Origin: Manduca sexta
Lineage: Eukaryota > Arthropoda > Insecta > Lepidoptera > Sphingidae
Direction of reading: 5' to 3'
NCBI RefSeq assembly: GCF_014839805.1
Contig: NC_051115.1
Location: 3,656,600 to 3,720,599 of the forward strand
DNA: 64,000 bases
Part shown: piece after piece, positions 11,700-23,400 of the stretch
Layout of the letters: the number at the start of each line of letters is the position of its first letter
Numbering within the stretch: the first letter of the stretch is position 1
Notes under the pieces: model-generated
What the model saw: the letters and a program-made list of their open reading frames with translations, nothing else
Told to the model about the DNA's origin: nothing
Database searches by the model: none
Made by a program: the position numbers and the translations under genes

Positions 11700-12235
11700 C
11701 TTTCGAAACTTAACAAATACACTAATAAACAAACTAAACAATTGAGAATATGATTATATTACTTTAAATTCAATATTTATGAAGATTTGTTTACATCGTC
11801 TGACACTACATGTACTTGCTGACTGGGCTGCAATAAATGGCGTTTCTGCCGCAAGGCGGTCACAGTGTGTTGAAGTAAACGAAATAGTGCCATATTCGAA
11901 GAAAGCAATTATTTTTGTCTTTGTTTCGTGCGTTCCAAATAAGCTTTGAGTAAAAGAGATAGACATATATATTGACAATTCTGCGTCGATTTCCCTAACA
12001 TAAATATAACTTATTCATATAGCTAACTTTTGAGGACTATCCTCTTTATATTTAGTCATTGGTCTAGAGCGACAAATGTCCCCCGTGCGTCCATTCGTCG
12101 TCTTGCTAACGGATTATAAGTAACCCCCTTCTAAATAAGCAGCAGAACCCGCGAAGAGGGAGTAAGAAAGAGTGCGAAAGAATGCGCCAATAAATAAATT
12201 CTAGAATTACTTAATATATTACTGGCATAGTCCAT
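11700..12235. other. No recognised feature
   Basis: Mixed-composition sequence between a possible first exon and a B element. No exon or repeat identified. Confidence 0.35.
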
Positions 12236-12236
12236 G

Positions 12237-12500
12237 CATTTTTTTTATTGTTTTCAATGAGCTTGCCGTTCGCCTGATGGTAAGCGATACGATCCATAAA
12301 CAGTAGAAACACCAACACCGTGAATCACAAAGTTTTTGGTATTCCACTGCGCTCGTCTGAGACATGAGATGTTATAATGTCCAGTAGTTACATTGGCTAC
12401 AATGGTCAAACCGGAACACAAGTGACTGCGTACTGCTTGACAGAAATAGACATTGCGGTGGTGCCTACCCAGACGGACTATCACATATGTGAACCACCAG
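12237..12500 (-). mobile_element. B element
   Basis: T-rich end, GCCTGATGGTAAGCGATACG, and the body to GTGAACCACCAGT. Confidence 0.65.
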
Positions 12501-13540
12501 TTAAATATTTTTGTTTACATTGTAAAATCGTGTTGCATCATATAGTTAAGAATGAGCATAACCAAGTAGAACTTGAAAGAATTCAAACCTCTCCAGAAAT
12601 AAAGTTTGTTGCAACTAATAATCGATTTTTTAACACTGACAACCTTTTAATATGTTTCAAATGAATATGATTGTCATTCACTGCATTTTTTTGTTTTTTT
12701 TTATCTCCTATAACATAGTTACACCCGTGTTAAATGTTTTTTTCAAAACATATTAGAAAGCAAGAAATTATACTTACATACCTTAATAAAATCGTAGATA
12801 TTGTATCTAAATTAAATATTTTTGGAAAGAAAGTGCATCAAAATCGTTCCATACGTTTGTGAGCGATTAAGAAACAAAAGAAGGTTAAGTTATTCTCCGA
12901 GCAATTTATACAGTATAAACACTGAACAGGCGACTTTTGCAAAACTTGCTTGCTGCTTGCTTGCTTGCTTACAGGACTTGCAGCGAGTTTTAATATAGAA
13001 TTACTTGTACTTACTTATTGCAATAATGCCGCTAATTTAAAGGCATTTGGAAGTAAGAGCAATATATCGCTAAGAGAACTTGCTAGACTAAACATAATGA
13101 CTAAAAATGTTAAGCTATATTTTGCGTAACATCTGATAGGTCATTCGAGGACGTCTTGCTTTAATTTTGATTTAAATTTTATTCTTTTTCACCCCTGACC
13201 CCTATTTACACCGATTTTCGATTGACGAACTATATTTTTTATATAACATATAGGTACCTATCTATATTAGATTACATGCGGAGCCTTGCTTTAAAACACG
13301 TATTGCGCACTCAAGGATTATAATATTCATTAAGCAGAGGTAGTAAGTGTCATAAGTTCTATTTTCACACAGAAACACGCAAACACATAATACTTATTCA
13401 GTCGATACGCATTACGCAAAGGCAGTAACTTATAAATCCAACACAAACTTTTTCTTTCCAATTTCAAAATGTCACATTACGCATAATTACAATCGAATAT
13501 AACAACCAAACACTTTTAATAATACGTAAATCGTAACACT
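12500..13540. other. No recognised feature
   Basis: AT-rich DNA with a short GCTTGCTTGCTT run at about 12,950. No exon, RNA or repeat family identified. Confidence 0.35.
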
Positions 13541-13543
13541 TAC

Positions 13544-13650
13544 TTGAAACGTAAGATATAGCACACAATAAAACACTTTAAAACTTATTTCTCATCACTT
13601 TTCAAGCGAGCGGCCGCGTGCACTCCCATACGCGGTTCGTTAGGTACTAA
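13544..13650 (-). other. Possible alternative 5' UTR exon and promoter
   Basis: A locally GC-rich patch (GCGGCCGC at about 13,609) leads into a stretch ending at a strong donor, TTTCAA|GTAAGT. This looks like a promoter with a noncoding first exon for the gene to its left. The start is a guess. Confidence 0.3.
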
Positions 13651-13857
13651 AATGTAACAGTTACTTAGCTCTGGCGAAAGTATGTCGCGGTAAATAAAAC
13701 CGGAATGTTGCATTACGTCTAGAGGACTATCTTTATGCGTTCAGGGGTGAAGGTATTACATTTCGCTAGTTATTTTAGAGCCTATATCGTCGGGGATAAG
13801 GCAATACCGAGTAATTGATGAAAAATGTCATTTTTAATAATCATCATTATACAAATA

Positions 13858-14062
13858 AACGGCAATAGCCTAGTTGGTTGTGGAACGGACTGCGGAGACG
13901 AATATTCGCAGGTTCAAACCCCAAGAGCACCTCAAACACACTCTCACAGACCCTCAAAATTCTTATAATGAGCTTTTTAGGTATGTAGGTTTTGTCACGA
14001 TGTTTTTGCTTCACCGTTATATAATATACTGTCGTACTGTACTGCTGTATACACTGTAACTA
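13858..14062. mobile_element. SINE family A, head joined to an inverted body piece
   Basis: A forward head (GGCAATAGCCTAGTTGG) is followed at about 13,940 by the reversed body (CTCAAAATTCTTATAATGAG), so two copies have met or one has been inverted. Confidence 0.5.
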
Positions 14063-14366
14063 TACAGCTCTGTATTATATACTGTCCTACTGCTAGGCAC
14101 GGGTCTCCTCTACTACTGAGAGGGATTAGGCCTCAATCCACCAAGCTGTCCGAGTGCGGTTTGGTAGACTTTACATATCTTCGAAATTCCTATAGAGAAC
14201 TTTTTAGGTATGCAGGTTTCCTCATAAAGGTTTTCCTTCACCGTTAAATAAGCGATAATTCATAAACACACACATAACTCTAGATAAATTAGAGGTGTGT
14301 TTAGGTTTTGAACCTGCGGACAATCATTTAGGCAATACATTTCTCTGCCAATTGAGCTATTGCCGC
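14062..14366 (-). mobile_element. SINE family A, near full length
   Basis: ACAGCTCTGTATTATATACT tail end to GCTATTGCCGC head end. Confidence 0.7.
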
Positions 14367-14369
14367 TTT

Positions 14370-15234
14370 ATTTTAGCTATTTTAATTCTAAAATTCATAA
14401 CAAGCTGGCTGTATGTATATCGCAGTAGCGAAGCGTCCACACAACCCGATTACTACGGGCTTACGTTTTAAGTTTATTTACGATTGTCTTAGTTTTTGTT
14501 TTCTGATAAATTAGCGTAGACATGTTAACTAAGGCAATTTTTTCGCCTTTTGAAAAATTTCACACTTCGCCACTCGTATATCGAGTATATTTATAGGTTT
14601 ATAACAAAATTCCCAATTAGTTTGACTGCGACGCGGTTGCGCACTTAGTGTCGCGTGCCAATTTCATCTGGAATTTTTGTTTAAACAATTTACCGGCAGA
14701 AGCGGTTCAAAATGGCGGTAAATTCGTTTAATTTTTGTTTTTGCAAGCGCAACGAGAACGTAGACTTATTTTTTTAAATAAGGCAACGGAACCCTTGAAT
14801 GTCCACCTTATTATAAAATCTCAAAAATGTTTCTTGAAAAAAATATAAAAAAATAACTTTTGATACTATAAAATTTAATAAAAGAACATAAAAGGTATAT
14901 CTAATGTTTTTGTACTACTTAAGTAAGTACAACACAAAAAAATAAGTACCAAAATTCGATGGATCTTTTTAAGAACCGAGTTATCCTCTATCACAATAAC
15001 TATAATAGATCCCATTGGGATACGGGTCTCTTTTACAGTATATTAATGAAAACCCAACCCAAATCCAAAACTTTTTAAGAGGATCAATTCTGTCATATAT
15101 CATTGTTGTGTGGTCTTGTTCTGAGTTGTGTGGCTTTAACTGTCTATGCAAACTAAAAAGGACATTAAATCCTTTTCTGTTAAATTAGTTTTTGGATACA
15201 ACGAGGCTAGTATAATCTTGTGGATTAAATGCCT
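14370..15234. other. No recognised feature
   Basis: AT-rich sequence with no exon or repeat family that I can identify. Confidence 0.35.
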
Positions 15235-15238
15235 TTAA

Positions 15239-15498
15239 GGCGATACCTCAAGGTCCATTTTCATACATTTTGTTTCGGCTTTAATCTGGGTAACTAAACA
15301 AGTATTGGCAAGTAAAGAATTTAAATTCACGTCTAGTTAGTGATTAGTTCTCGCAGTTGAAAGAAAAATGTAAAAATAATTAATAATCATGGATATTTCT
15401 GCCTTTAAAATTTAATATGACGAAATTTTCAATACTTGTTTAGTTACCCAGATTAAAGCCGAAACAAAATGTATGAAAATGGACCTTGAGGTATCGCC
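15239..15498. mobile_element. TTAA-flanked MITE (piggyBac-like), copy 1
   Basis: 260 bp with near-perfect inverted ends of about 60 bp, starting GGCGATACCTCAAGGTCC and ending with its complement, flanked by TTAA (15,235-15,238 and 15,499-15,502). TTAA duplication suggests piggyBac-type mobilisation. Confidence 0.75.
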
Positions 15499-15564
15499 TT
15501 AAGGTTATTTATTAAAAAAAAAAAAACCGTCTAGGTAACGTCTAAGGTACGCAGCGCATATGGC

Positions 15565-15985
15565 GGAAGCTCTCAAAACGAATAATTTTCCCGTTTTTGC
15601 AACATTTTTCATTGATACTCTGCTCCTATTGGTCGTAGTGAGATGTTATGTAGCCTACAGCCTTCCTCGATAAATGGGCTATCTTACATTCAAAGAATTT
15701 TTCAATTCGAACCACTAGTTCCTGAGATTATTGCGTCCAAACAAACTTTTCAGCTTTATATAATAGTACTAGCTTTTGTTCGCAGCTTCGCCCGCGTGAT
15801 GTTTTCCGGGATAAAAGTCCCGCTATATATTTTCCCGGGATAGAGAGTAGCCTATAACCTTCCCAGGGTCTTAAACTATCTTCATACCTAATTTCATAAA
15901 AATCCGTTCAGTAAATTTTGAGAAAATCGATAACATACATACAGACAGAAAAGGGGACTTTGTTTTATAATATGTATAGATAAAT
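15565..15985 (+). mobile_element. RTE/Lep1-like retroposon ends
   Basis: CTCCTATTGGTCGTAGTGAG and a Lep1-type end, CTAGCTTTTGTTCGCAGCTT to GACTTTGTTTTATAA. Confidence 0.6.
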
Positions 15986-16149
15986 ATAACACGCATAACA
16001 TCAGAATTATATAAAACAATAATAAAAGTTATTTACGGCAACGAGAACTTAATTAGTAAAGGAAAGTTTATGTATTTTTTATTAGGGCTTTAAAAAGATC
16101 AATGAGAATTTTAGTTAATTTACTCGTTAGTTAGGGGCCGTTATGCAAC

Positions 16150-16500
16150 TAGTCGAATCTCAGCGGAGATCAGCCACGCAGGAGATATTATAGTGCACGA
16201 GTGTGTGCAATACACAAGCACTCTGTTCCTTCTCATAGTCCGGTGAGACATGACCGGAGAGAGATCAGCAGAAGATATTATAGTGCACGAGTGTGTGCAA
16301 TACACAAGCACTCTCTGTTCCTTCTCATAGTCCGGTGAGACATGACCGGAGAGAGATCAGGACCAACGGCTTTACGTTCCGACGCACGGGGGTATCACAC
16401 CGCCTTTTTGACTCCGCGCTGCGACTTAGTAATTGTTATCGTAGAAAACCTATTAGGCAAAATTTTGTCACTAAGACACCCCCCAAGGCTTGACAACACA
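16150..16500 (-). mobile_element. SINE family H with two 90-bp units
   Basis: Two tandem units (about 16,186-16,365), then CCAACGGCTTTACGT and CCGCGCTGCGACTTAGT. The tRNA-like head is lost. Confidence 0.6.
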
Positions 16501-16503
16501 CAC

Positions 16504-16705
16504 AGGTAGACTTCACACACCCTCAAAATTCCTATAGAGAACTTCTCAGGTATGCAGGTTTCCTCGCGATGTTTTCCTTCACCGTTAAACCAAGCGATAA
16601 TTCACAAATGGGTATACCCATAATATTTAGAGAATTTACCCATAGGTTTCGAACTTGCGGACATTCACGACAGGCGGTTCCACAACCAACTAGGCTATCG
16701 CCGTT
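16504..16705 (-). mobile_element. SINE family A, truncated
   Basis: Body CTTCACACACCCTCAAAATT to GGCTATCGCCG. The tail half is missing. Confidence 0.65.
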
Positions 16706-17023
16706 TTCATCGAAAATGGTTTTGGTATATATTTCGCAAATAGTTTGCGTCCAAGTAGGTTACGAAGATCAGTTAGCAAGAGATGGCTAAACTGTCATGC
16801 CGTTATTTTAACTGTGTCAAGTTACCGTTTACTTTCTACTGGGTTTCTCAAGTTTCTAGAGTTTGCCTTCCAACGTATGTGAAGGGTTTGGCTTCCAAAT
16901 CCAGGGAAATACTATATTCTATAAAAATGTCTTTGGACCTTCCATATTTGTGATTGGGCAGGATGGTTATCAATCAAAATGATTCGTTCAGGATGGTCAA
17001 ACCGAAAAATATGTCAATATAAG

Positions 17024-17290
17024 GGCGTCGCCAAGGGGGGGCAGGGAGGGTCAGCCCCCCCCCCTCCCCCTAGAGATTCTAGTCTTAAGTCTTTGATTTA
17101 ACTTGCTGGATCGATCGAATGAATTCACCAATTCCATTCCTAATATTCCGTACGCCTGCTCAGCTCTATGTTATTGTTAAAGCGGGAGAGGAGTGGAGGA
17201 GGAACATGTGCTCTCGACTTTACCTACAATTCATACTTTTCTCATTCTCCATATCAACTTGCCAAATGATCAAATGTCATCTCCCACGTT
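17024..17290 (+). repeat. P repeat, copy 1
   Basis: GGCGTCGCCAAGGGGGGGCA to CATTCTCCATA. A reversed copy with the same ends lies at 40,408-40,665. Confidence 0.6.
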
Positions 17291-17344
17291 TGACCACCAC
17301 CACTCTCTAACACATAACAAATCAATATTGTAATAGAAGAAAAT

Positions 17345-17416
17345 AAAAAGCTTTCGATGCTTTATATTTAATAAAATAATCAAGGTAACAGTTTCTTGCC
17401 AAAGTCGTCGTGTAAT
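17345..17416 (-). other. Ig-like gene exon 37: 3' UTR
   Basis: A strong acceptor (CTTGTTTCAG) at 17,417 opens a short exon containing ATTAAA, a variant poly(A) signal, at 17372-17367. The 3' end at about 17,345 is inferred from the usual 10-30 nt spacing. Confidence 0.5.
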
Positions 17417-20400
17417 CTGAAACAAGACACAAATTTCACTATAATATAATATAATAATATCAGCCTTATATACTGTTCCACTGCTGCACGGGCCTTCTTT
17501 ACTACTGAGAGATCAGGCCTTAGTCCACCACGCTGTAGTGCGGGCAGACTTCGCACACCCTCAAAATTCCTATAGAGTTTCTCAGGTATGCAGGTTTCCT
17601 CACGATGTTTTCCTTCACTTAAAGCAAGCGATAAATCAGTTGGACGGTTGCCCGGTTCGCCTTCCCTTAAGGCCGTTTCTTCCTACAAAGTAACTCACGA
17701 ACATTTTCTCTTTTTGATATTCTTATAGACTACTTTGTGAAAATGTAGTTTCTATATAGACGAGACGAGCTTGCCGTTCGCCTGATTGTAAGCGATACGA
17801 TCCACAAACAGTAGAAACACCAACACCTTGAATTACAAAGTATTGTTTGGTATTCCACTGCGCTCGTCTGAGACATGAGATATTGTCTTATTATGTCCAG
17901 TAGTAACACTGGCTACAATGTTCTTCAAACTGGAACACAACAGTGACTACACACTGCAGGCCGACTCTTATATGAGAAACCTACCACATGCTACATGTTT
18001 TTCAAAAAATAAGCACTGGACTCAGTTACATAACAAGAATTGAATGTTTTGTTACCTTCAAATCTAAACTTTAACTCGCAGCAACAGTGGTTTCTTCAGC
18101 TGCTGCAGTTGTCTCTCCCGCGGTCTCGGTAGCCGCACCACTGTCTGCACTCGCTTCAGAAGCAGCTGCAGTTGTTGTTTCTACAATATGACCTTTTCAT
18201 TAGCCAGGACTAGTGTTGCCTCAATTTGCGCGGGACGTCCCGATTTTCTGAGTGCTTGGGACGTGCCCAATTGACGGACGTGATAAATCCCGGATCCCGG
18301 ACACCGCTTTAACCCTCGAAGTAGAAAAAGATGGCGGATCCCTAAGATGTTTTTATTACATAGATACGTTGTCCGAGCTCAATACTAGCAAGACGAAAGC
18401 AAGGTAATTGCCCGACATTCACTTAGTCAACCTCCAACCACTGTTGCGGCTAGTCGGTATACTAACTTTTTGTATGTTATAAATAAAATTCCTTTCTGTG
18501 TTTTTAGACGATGTACAAATTATACTCCAACTGTGAATGAAAAAACGTTTCATTTCATACGTTAGTAATAAGTATACACTCTAACTTATTTTTAAGTAAT
18601 AAATGCATTTTATTCGACTGTCATGGCGACCAGAGACCGATAAACTAGATGGCCACGGCGGTCGACGCTCGGGCCGTATCAATGCGAGCTGCTAGGGCTG
18701 TACAAGTATGTGACTATAGTAAATACTGCACTGGTTTTATGTGCAATATTGTTATTCTATGACGCGTCTATTTGTAAAACGTTATTGGCGGATCGAATTG
18801 GATTCATCTGGATGGTTAGAAGGATCTTAGAGAGGCCTTTGCCAAACATTCGTTATAAGGTAACGGAACTTATAAGTTCCACGTAATTTTAAAATGTTCA
18901 TAAAAGTCTTGCGTGTGTACTTATGTACGCACGAAGTTATAGTTTGATTAAATAAATTTACCTGCTCCTGCGCCGTCTGGAATAAACAGGAAAATATTTA
19001 ATAAATGGTTCAAATCACTGACACCGTATTATTTTTGATTAATCCAAAAAATACATGAGTAAAATTGTTGATGCAAAATCGACTTTATGCAAGACAATTA
19101 TCGTAAGGTTTTTAGCCTCTCCAATCGCTTAGGTAGTTAGTGAAAGGCTAGTAGGTTAGCTAGGTTAGGGCTCATATCCTCGCCGATGAGGATCGCGACG
19201 CGTTCCTCCCTTTATTATTAAGATTATATACATCTATTTTATTTCTTCTTTCCTGCCAACCCGAGTTTCTTTGCTTACTTCATAGTCTTTCACTTATTTT
19301 ATTTAAATAATAATTAAATATTCTCACTCCCTTGATTTTCAAAAGTGCAACTATGTTCGCCTACGTGAATAAAGCATTTTATTATTTCTGATTTAAAATA
19401 TTATTAATATCACTTTCGATCCGGGATTCGAACCCAACCACGAATCGGCCGTCATGCCGCCACCGAGGGAGACACGACACATTAATATCGACTGCGTAAC
19501 ACCTTGGAGTATCATTTATACCTGCGGGTGCTTCATCGTCTTTCTGAGATGGATCTCTGTAATGAAAATTAAATAAATTTATGGTATATATAATAATGAT
19601 AATATCAGCCCTGTATTATATACTGTATCACTGCTGGGCGTCCTCTACTGAGAGGGATTAGACCTTAGTCCACCACGCTGTAGTGCGGATTGATAGACTT
19701 CACACACCCTCGAAATATAAAGAACTTCTCATGTATGCAGGTTTCCTCACGATGTTTTCTTTCACCGTTAAAGCAAGCGATAATTCACAAAGAATACATA
19801 ATTTATAAAAGTCAGAGGTGTGTTTGGGTTTTGAACCTGCATACATTCGTCTCGGCAGTCCGTTCCACAATCAACTAGGCTACCGCCGCTATTTTTATGA
19901 AGTAACGAAATATATAACTAGTTTTTGCTCGCTACTTCGTCCGCATGAAAGAGTTTTCCAGGACAAAGTCCTATATATTTTTCCAGGATAGAAAATAGCC
20001 TATTATTAACAAAGTCCCCCGCTGCAACTGTCTGCCTGTCTGAACGTGTTAAACTCAAAAACTATCCAACGGATTTTGATGTTTGGTACGTAGATAGTTT
20101 GAGACTCTGTGAAGGTCATGGACTACTTTGTATCCCGGAAAAATGTATAGCGGGACCTTTACCCTGGAAACCATTTACACGCAAGCCAAGCCGCAAGCAA
20201 AAGCTAGTTTGATATTAATGTCATCTTGATACCTCTACGCGTTTCAGTGGAATACCAAACAATATTTTGTACTTAAGGCGATACCTCAAGGTCCATTTTC
20301 ATACATTTTGTTTCACCTTTAATCTGGGTAACTAAACAAGTATTTTGTCATATTAAATTTTAAAGGCTGAAATATCCATGATTATTAATTATTTTTACGT

Positions 20401-23400
20401 TTTTATTTCAACTGCGAGAACTAATCACTAACTAGACGTGAATTTAAATTCTTTACTTGCCAATACTTGTTTAGTTACCCAGATTAAAGGTGAAACAAAA
20501 TGTATGAAAATGGACCTTGAGGTATCGCCTTAATTAAAATTAAACTATTTTACGGATTTTATCGCGGTTTTAATTATTTTAGTTTCCTCCCGACGTTTCG
20601 AAAACTGCAGCCTTCATGGTCACGGGGCGGTCCCCCCCGAATAATAATTTAATTAAATCCGAAAAATAGTTTAATTTAATGTCTAACAATCGCGTAAACA
20701 TAAGAAATATTTATGCAAACCAATACTTTGTAATTCATGGTGTTGGTGTTTCTACTGTTTCAGATCGTATCGCTTACCATCAGGCGAACGGCAAGGTCGT
20801 CTCGTCATTCAACGTAAAAAATAAGGATGGAAGAGCCGATAGGGGTCGACCGCACCAAACCTTCGAATGTCAGATCACATTCTTAGTAAAGGCCATCAAA
20901 AATACTCTGAACCGGCAGGAATGCAAGATAAATGAAGGTGGAGGAAGCGAGAGAAGTATGCCAAAATCGTGCAAAGGGACCGTTCAAGTATTACGTAACG
21001 CAATTTGGAGAGGAGAGGGAGTCTTGTAAAACGTTACGATGCGTAACAGACGCGGGAAGGTTTTCGAACACCGCGTTACGTAACATTGGATTTTTTATTT
21101 TAAAACAATAACAAAGGTATTTTAGCGATTTTCCGGTACTTTGTGAAAAAAAATGTAATTTTAGAGTTACATAACTTTTGGAGGGGGCGGGGGGTGTCAA
21201 AAATCTTAAAAATATGCGTTATTTCATACTCGAACGGCCCAAAAGTTGCTATCCAGTCTCTGCCTACCCCTACGGGATAGAAGTGTGATACTATATATGA
21301 GTCCTTATTGACACTTACTTAAGCTCCAAAATAGTTTTGGTAACATTTCCTCCTTGCGTGCCGAAGACGGCCTGGTACACCCCTTCGTATTCAGGCGTGA
21401 ACTCATTTATTCTCAACACAATTGATGATTGCGTCAACTGTAACAATAGGGTACCGGACTCATTTTTGTTCTTTACTATTATCAAATATTTACATAATAG
21501 AAATTATAACACAGAAGCAATTATTAAAATCCGGTAAAAAATCAACAAGTTATAAGTCTTTGAATTTCGGTGGAAAGGGTAATTTACAAGAAACAGAAAA
21601 GAGACGAAATATCCACACGTGACGTCATCGGGAATTCCGACGCGGGCTAAAGAAAGAGATGAAGCGATATCCCCACATCGCGCCCACTTCTGTACATTAC
21701 AATATTTTAAATATGAATTGCTCGCTCATTTTTTAACCAATTTTAATGCAGTTATCGCAGCAGTGCTTCTTTTTCGTATTATTAACCATTACATATAGAA
21801 TAATGTACAAAATCAAGCATAGGCCGGTCCCCAATTAGGGTGTTTGTCAGCCGCCGAGGGTTAACCAGCTCTCGTCAGTCGAAATTATTGAATCCCTCTC
21901 CACTTACCATCAGGTGTAGTGAGGTGACTGCCGTGCAAGTATGAAAAGTTGAATCCCCTCCTAGCCGAATTTCGGCCACGGCGGCCAATCTCAGCAGAGA
22001 TCAGCCAGGTACGCAGGAGATATTATAGTGCACAAGTGTGTGCGCAGTACACAGGTGCACTCTCTGTTCCTTCACTCTCATAGTTCGGTGAGACGGCAAT
22101 CCGACATGACCGGAGAGAGATCAGGCGCAGGACCAACGGCTTTACGTGCTTTCCGAGGCACGGTATCACACCGCCAACTTCTTGACTCCGAGCTGCGACT
22201 GAGTAATTTTTTTAAGATGGAAAAACCCAGTCCCAATTATTTTTGGCCCGACCCGGGATTCGAACCCAGGACCTCAGCGCGGCAGTCGTACTTGTACCGT
22301 GTACACTTACAACTACGCCGCCGAGGGCAGTCAAGTCAATAAAAAGTACTCGCTTACTTACCACATAGAAAGCATAGGGGCCAGCTGCATTACTCCTTCT
22401 GCCGCCAGACATTTCAAGTACTATTCCATTTACTGATACCTGAAAATAGCACACATTACTTAACACACTCCCTCAAGCAAACGGTCTTGAGTATTCGTTC
22501 CATACATTGGCATACGTTACGGCGGGAAAATGTAACCCCCTCATTCATAAACGTTATTTATCTAAGGACGGAGCATTGTGATAACAAGTCTGTTTCTCAG
22601 TTCTGACGGCAGCCTTCGCAGTGCGTAGACATAGGGCCGTTGTGATTGGCTAATATTGAGATACAACTTGAATCTAGTTGGCTGTCAGATAAACAAAGCT
22701 GAGAAACAGACTTGTTATCACAATGCTCCGTCCTTAGATGAATAGCGTTTATGAATAAGGGGGTAAAGGTTTACGGTTTGTAAATTTATTAATTTTGCAC
22801 GCCATTGGCAGAATATCAGAATTTTTAAATTATATTACCATCCTATGTTTTGTACCTATATTCAATGCAAATAAAAAAATATGATTATGATATTTTAATT
22901 TATTTTAAAAAGTAATTAAAAAAAATCGGTTTAATAATTGGGCTTCGTCGACGTGGTTCAATAATTGGGTTCTAGTCGACGTGGAGATCCTTGGGGGAGG
23001 CCTATGTTCAGCAGTGGACTTCCTGTGGCTGAGATGATGATGATGAATTGAGCTTGTGGGTACGCGTCGTGGGTCGTTAAATACCAAAGGTTCCGAGGTT
23101 GTATTTGTTTATTGTCGATTTAAACATAAAAATGGGTTACAATAATAACAAATAGCGCGTGCGCGTGCCTGCCGCTACAAAAAGTGTGGTATTGGTGTTG
23201 CTACATTGCAACTCATGTTGCCAGAATGCAACCGGGGTTGCTAGACAAAAATCGTGCGTTTAAACGCCACAGGCTTCTACCTACGTATTCGGGTGTAAAT
23301 GGTGTGAATATATAATATAGATGTCAAAACAGACCTTTTCGACAGTACAATCGTCACAAGAGTAATTAATTTCTTGTTCGAATTGCTCGCCTTGTTTTGG

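Noticed and set aside
17320..17416. Exon 37 as an alternative coding end joined to exon 35
   Set aside because: The frame is open for about 31 codons but runs past the poly(A) signal before reaching its stop.
18071..18180. Transmembrane exon at 1.1 kb as the C-terminus of the Ig-like gene
   Set aside because: The Ig-like frame ends at TAA in exon 36 with its own 3' UTR exon, and the transmembrane exon is phase 0 and pairs with the exon at 2,962-3,088.
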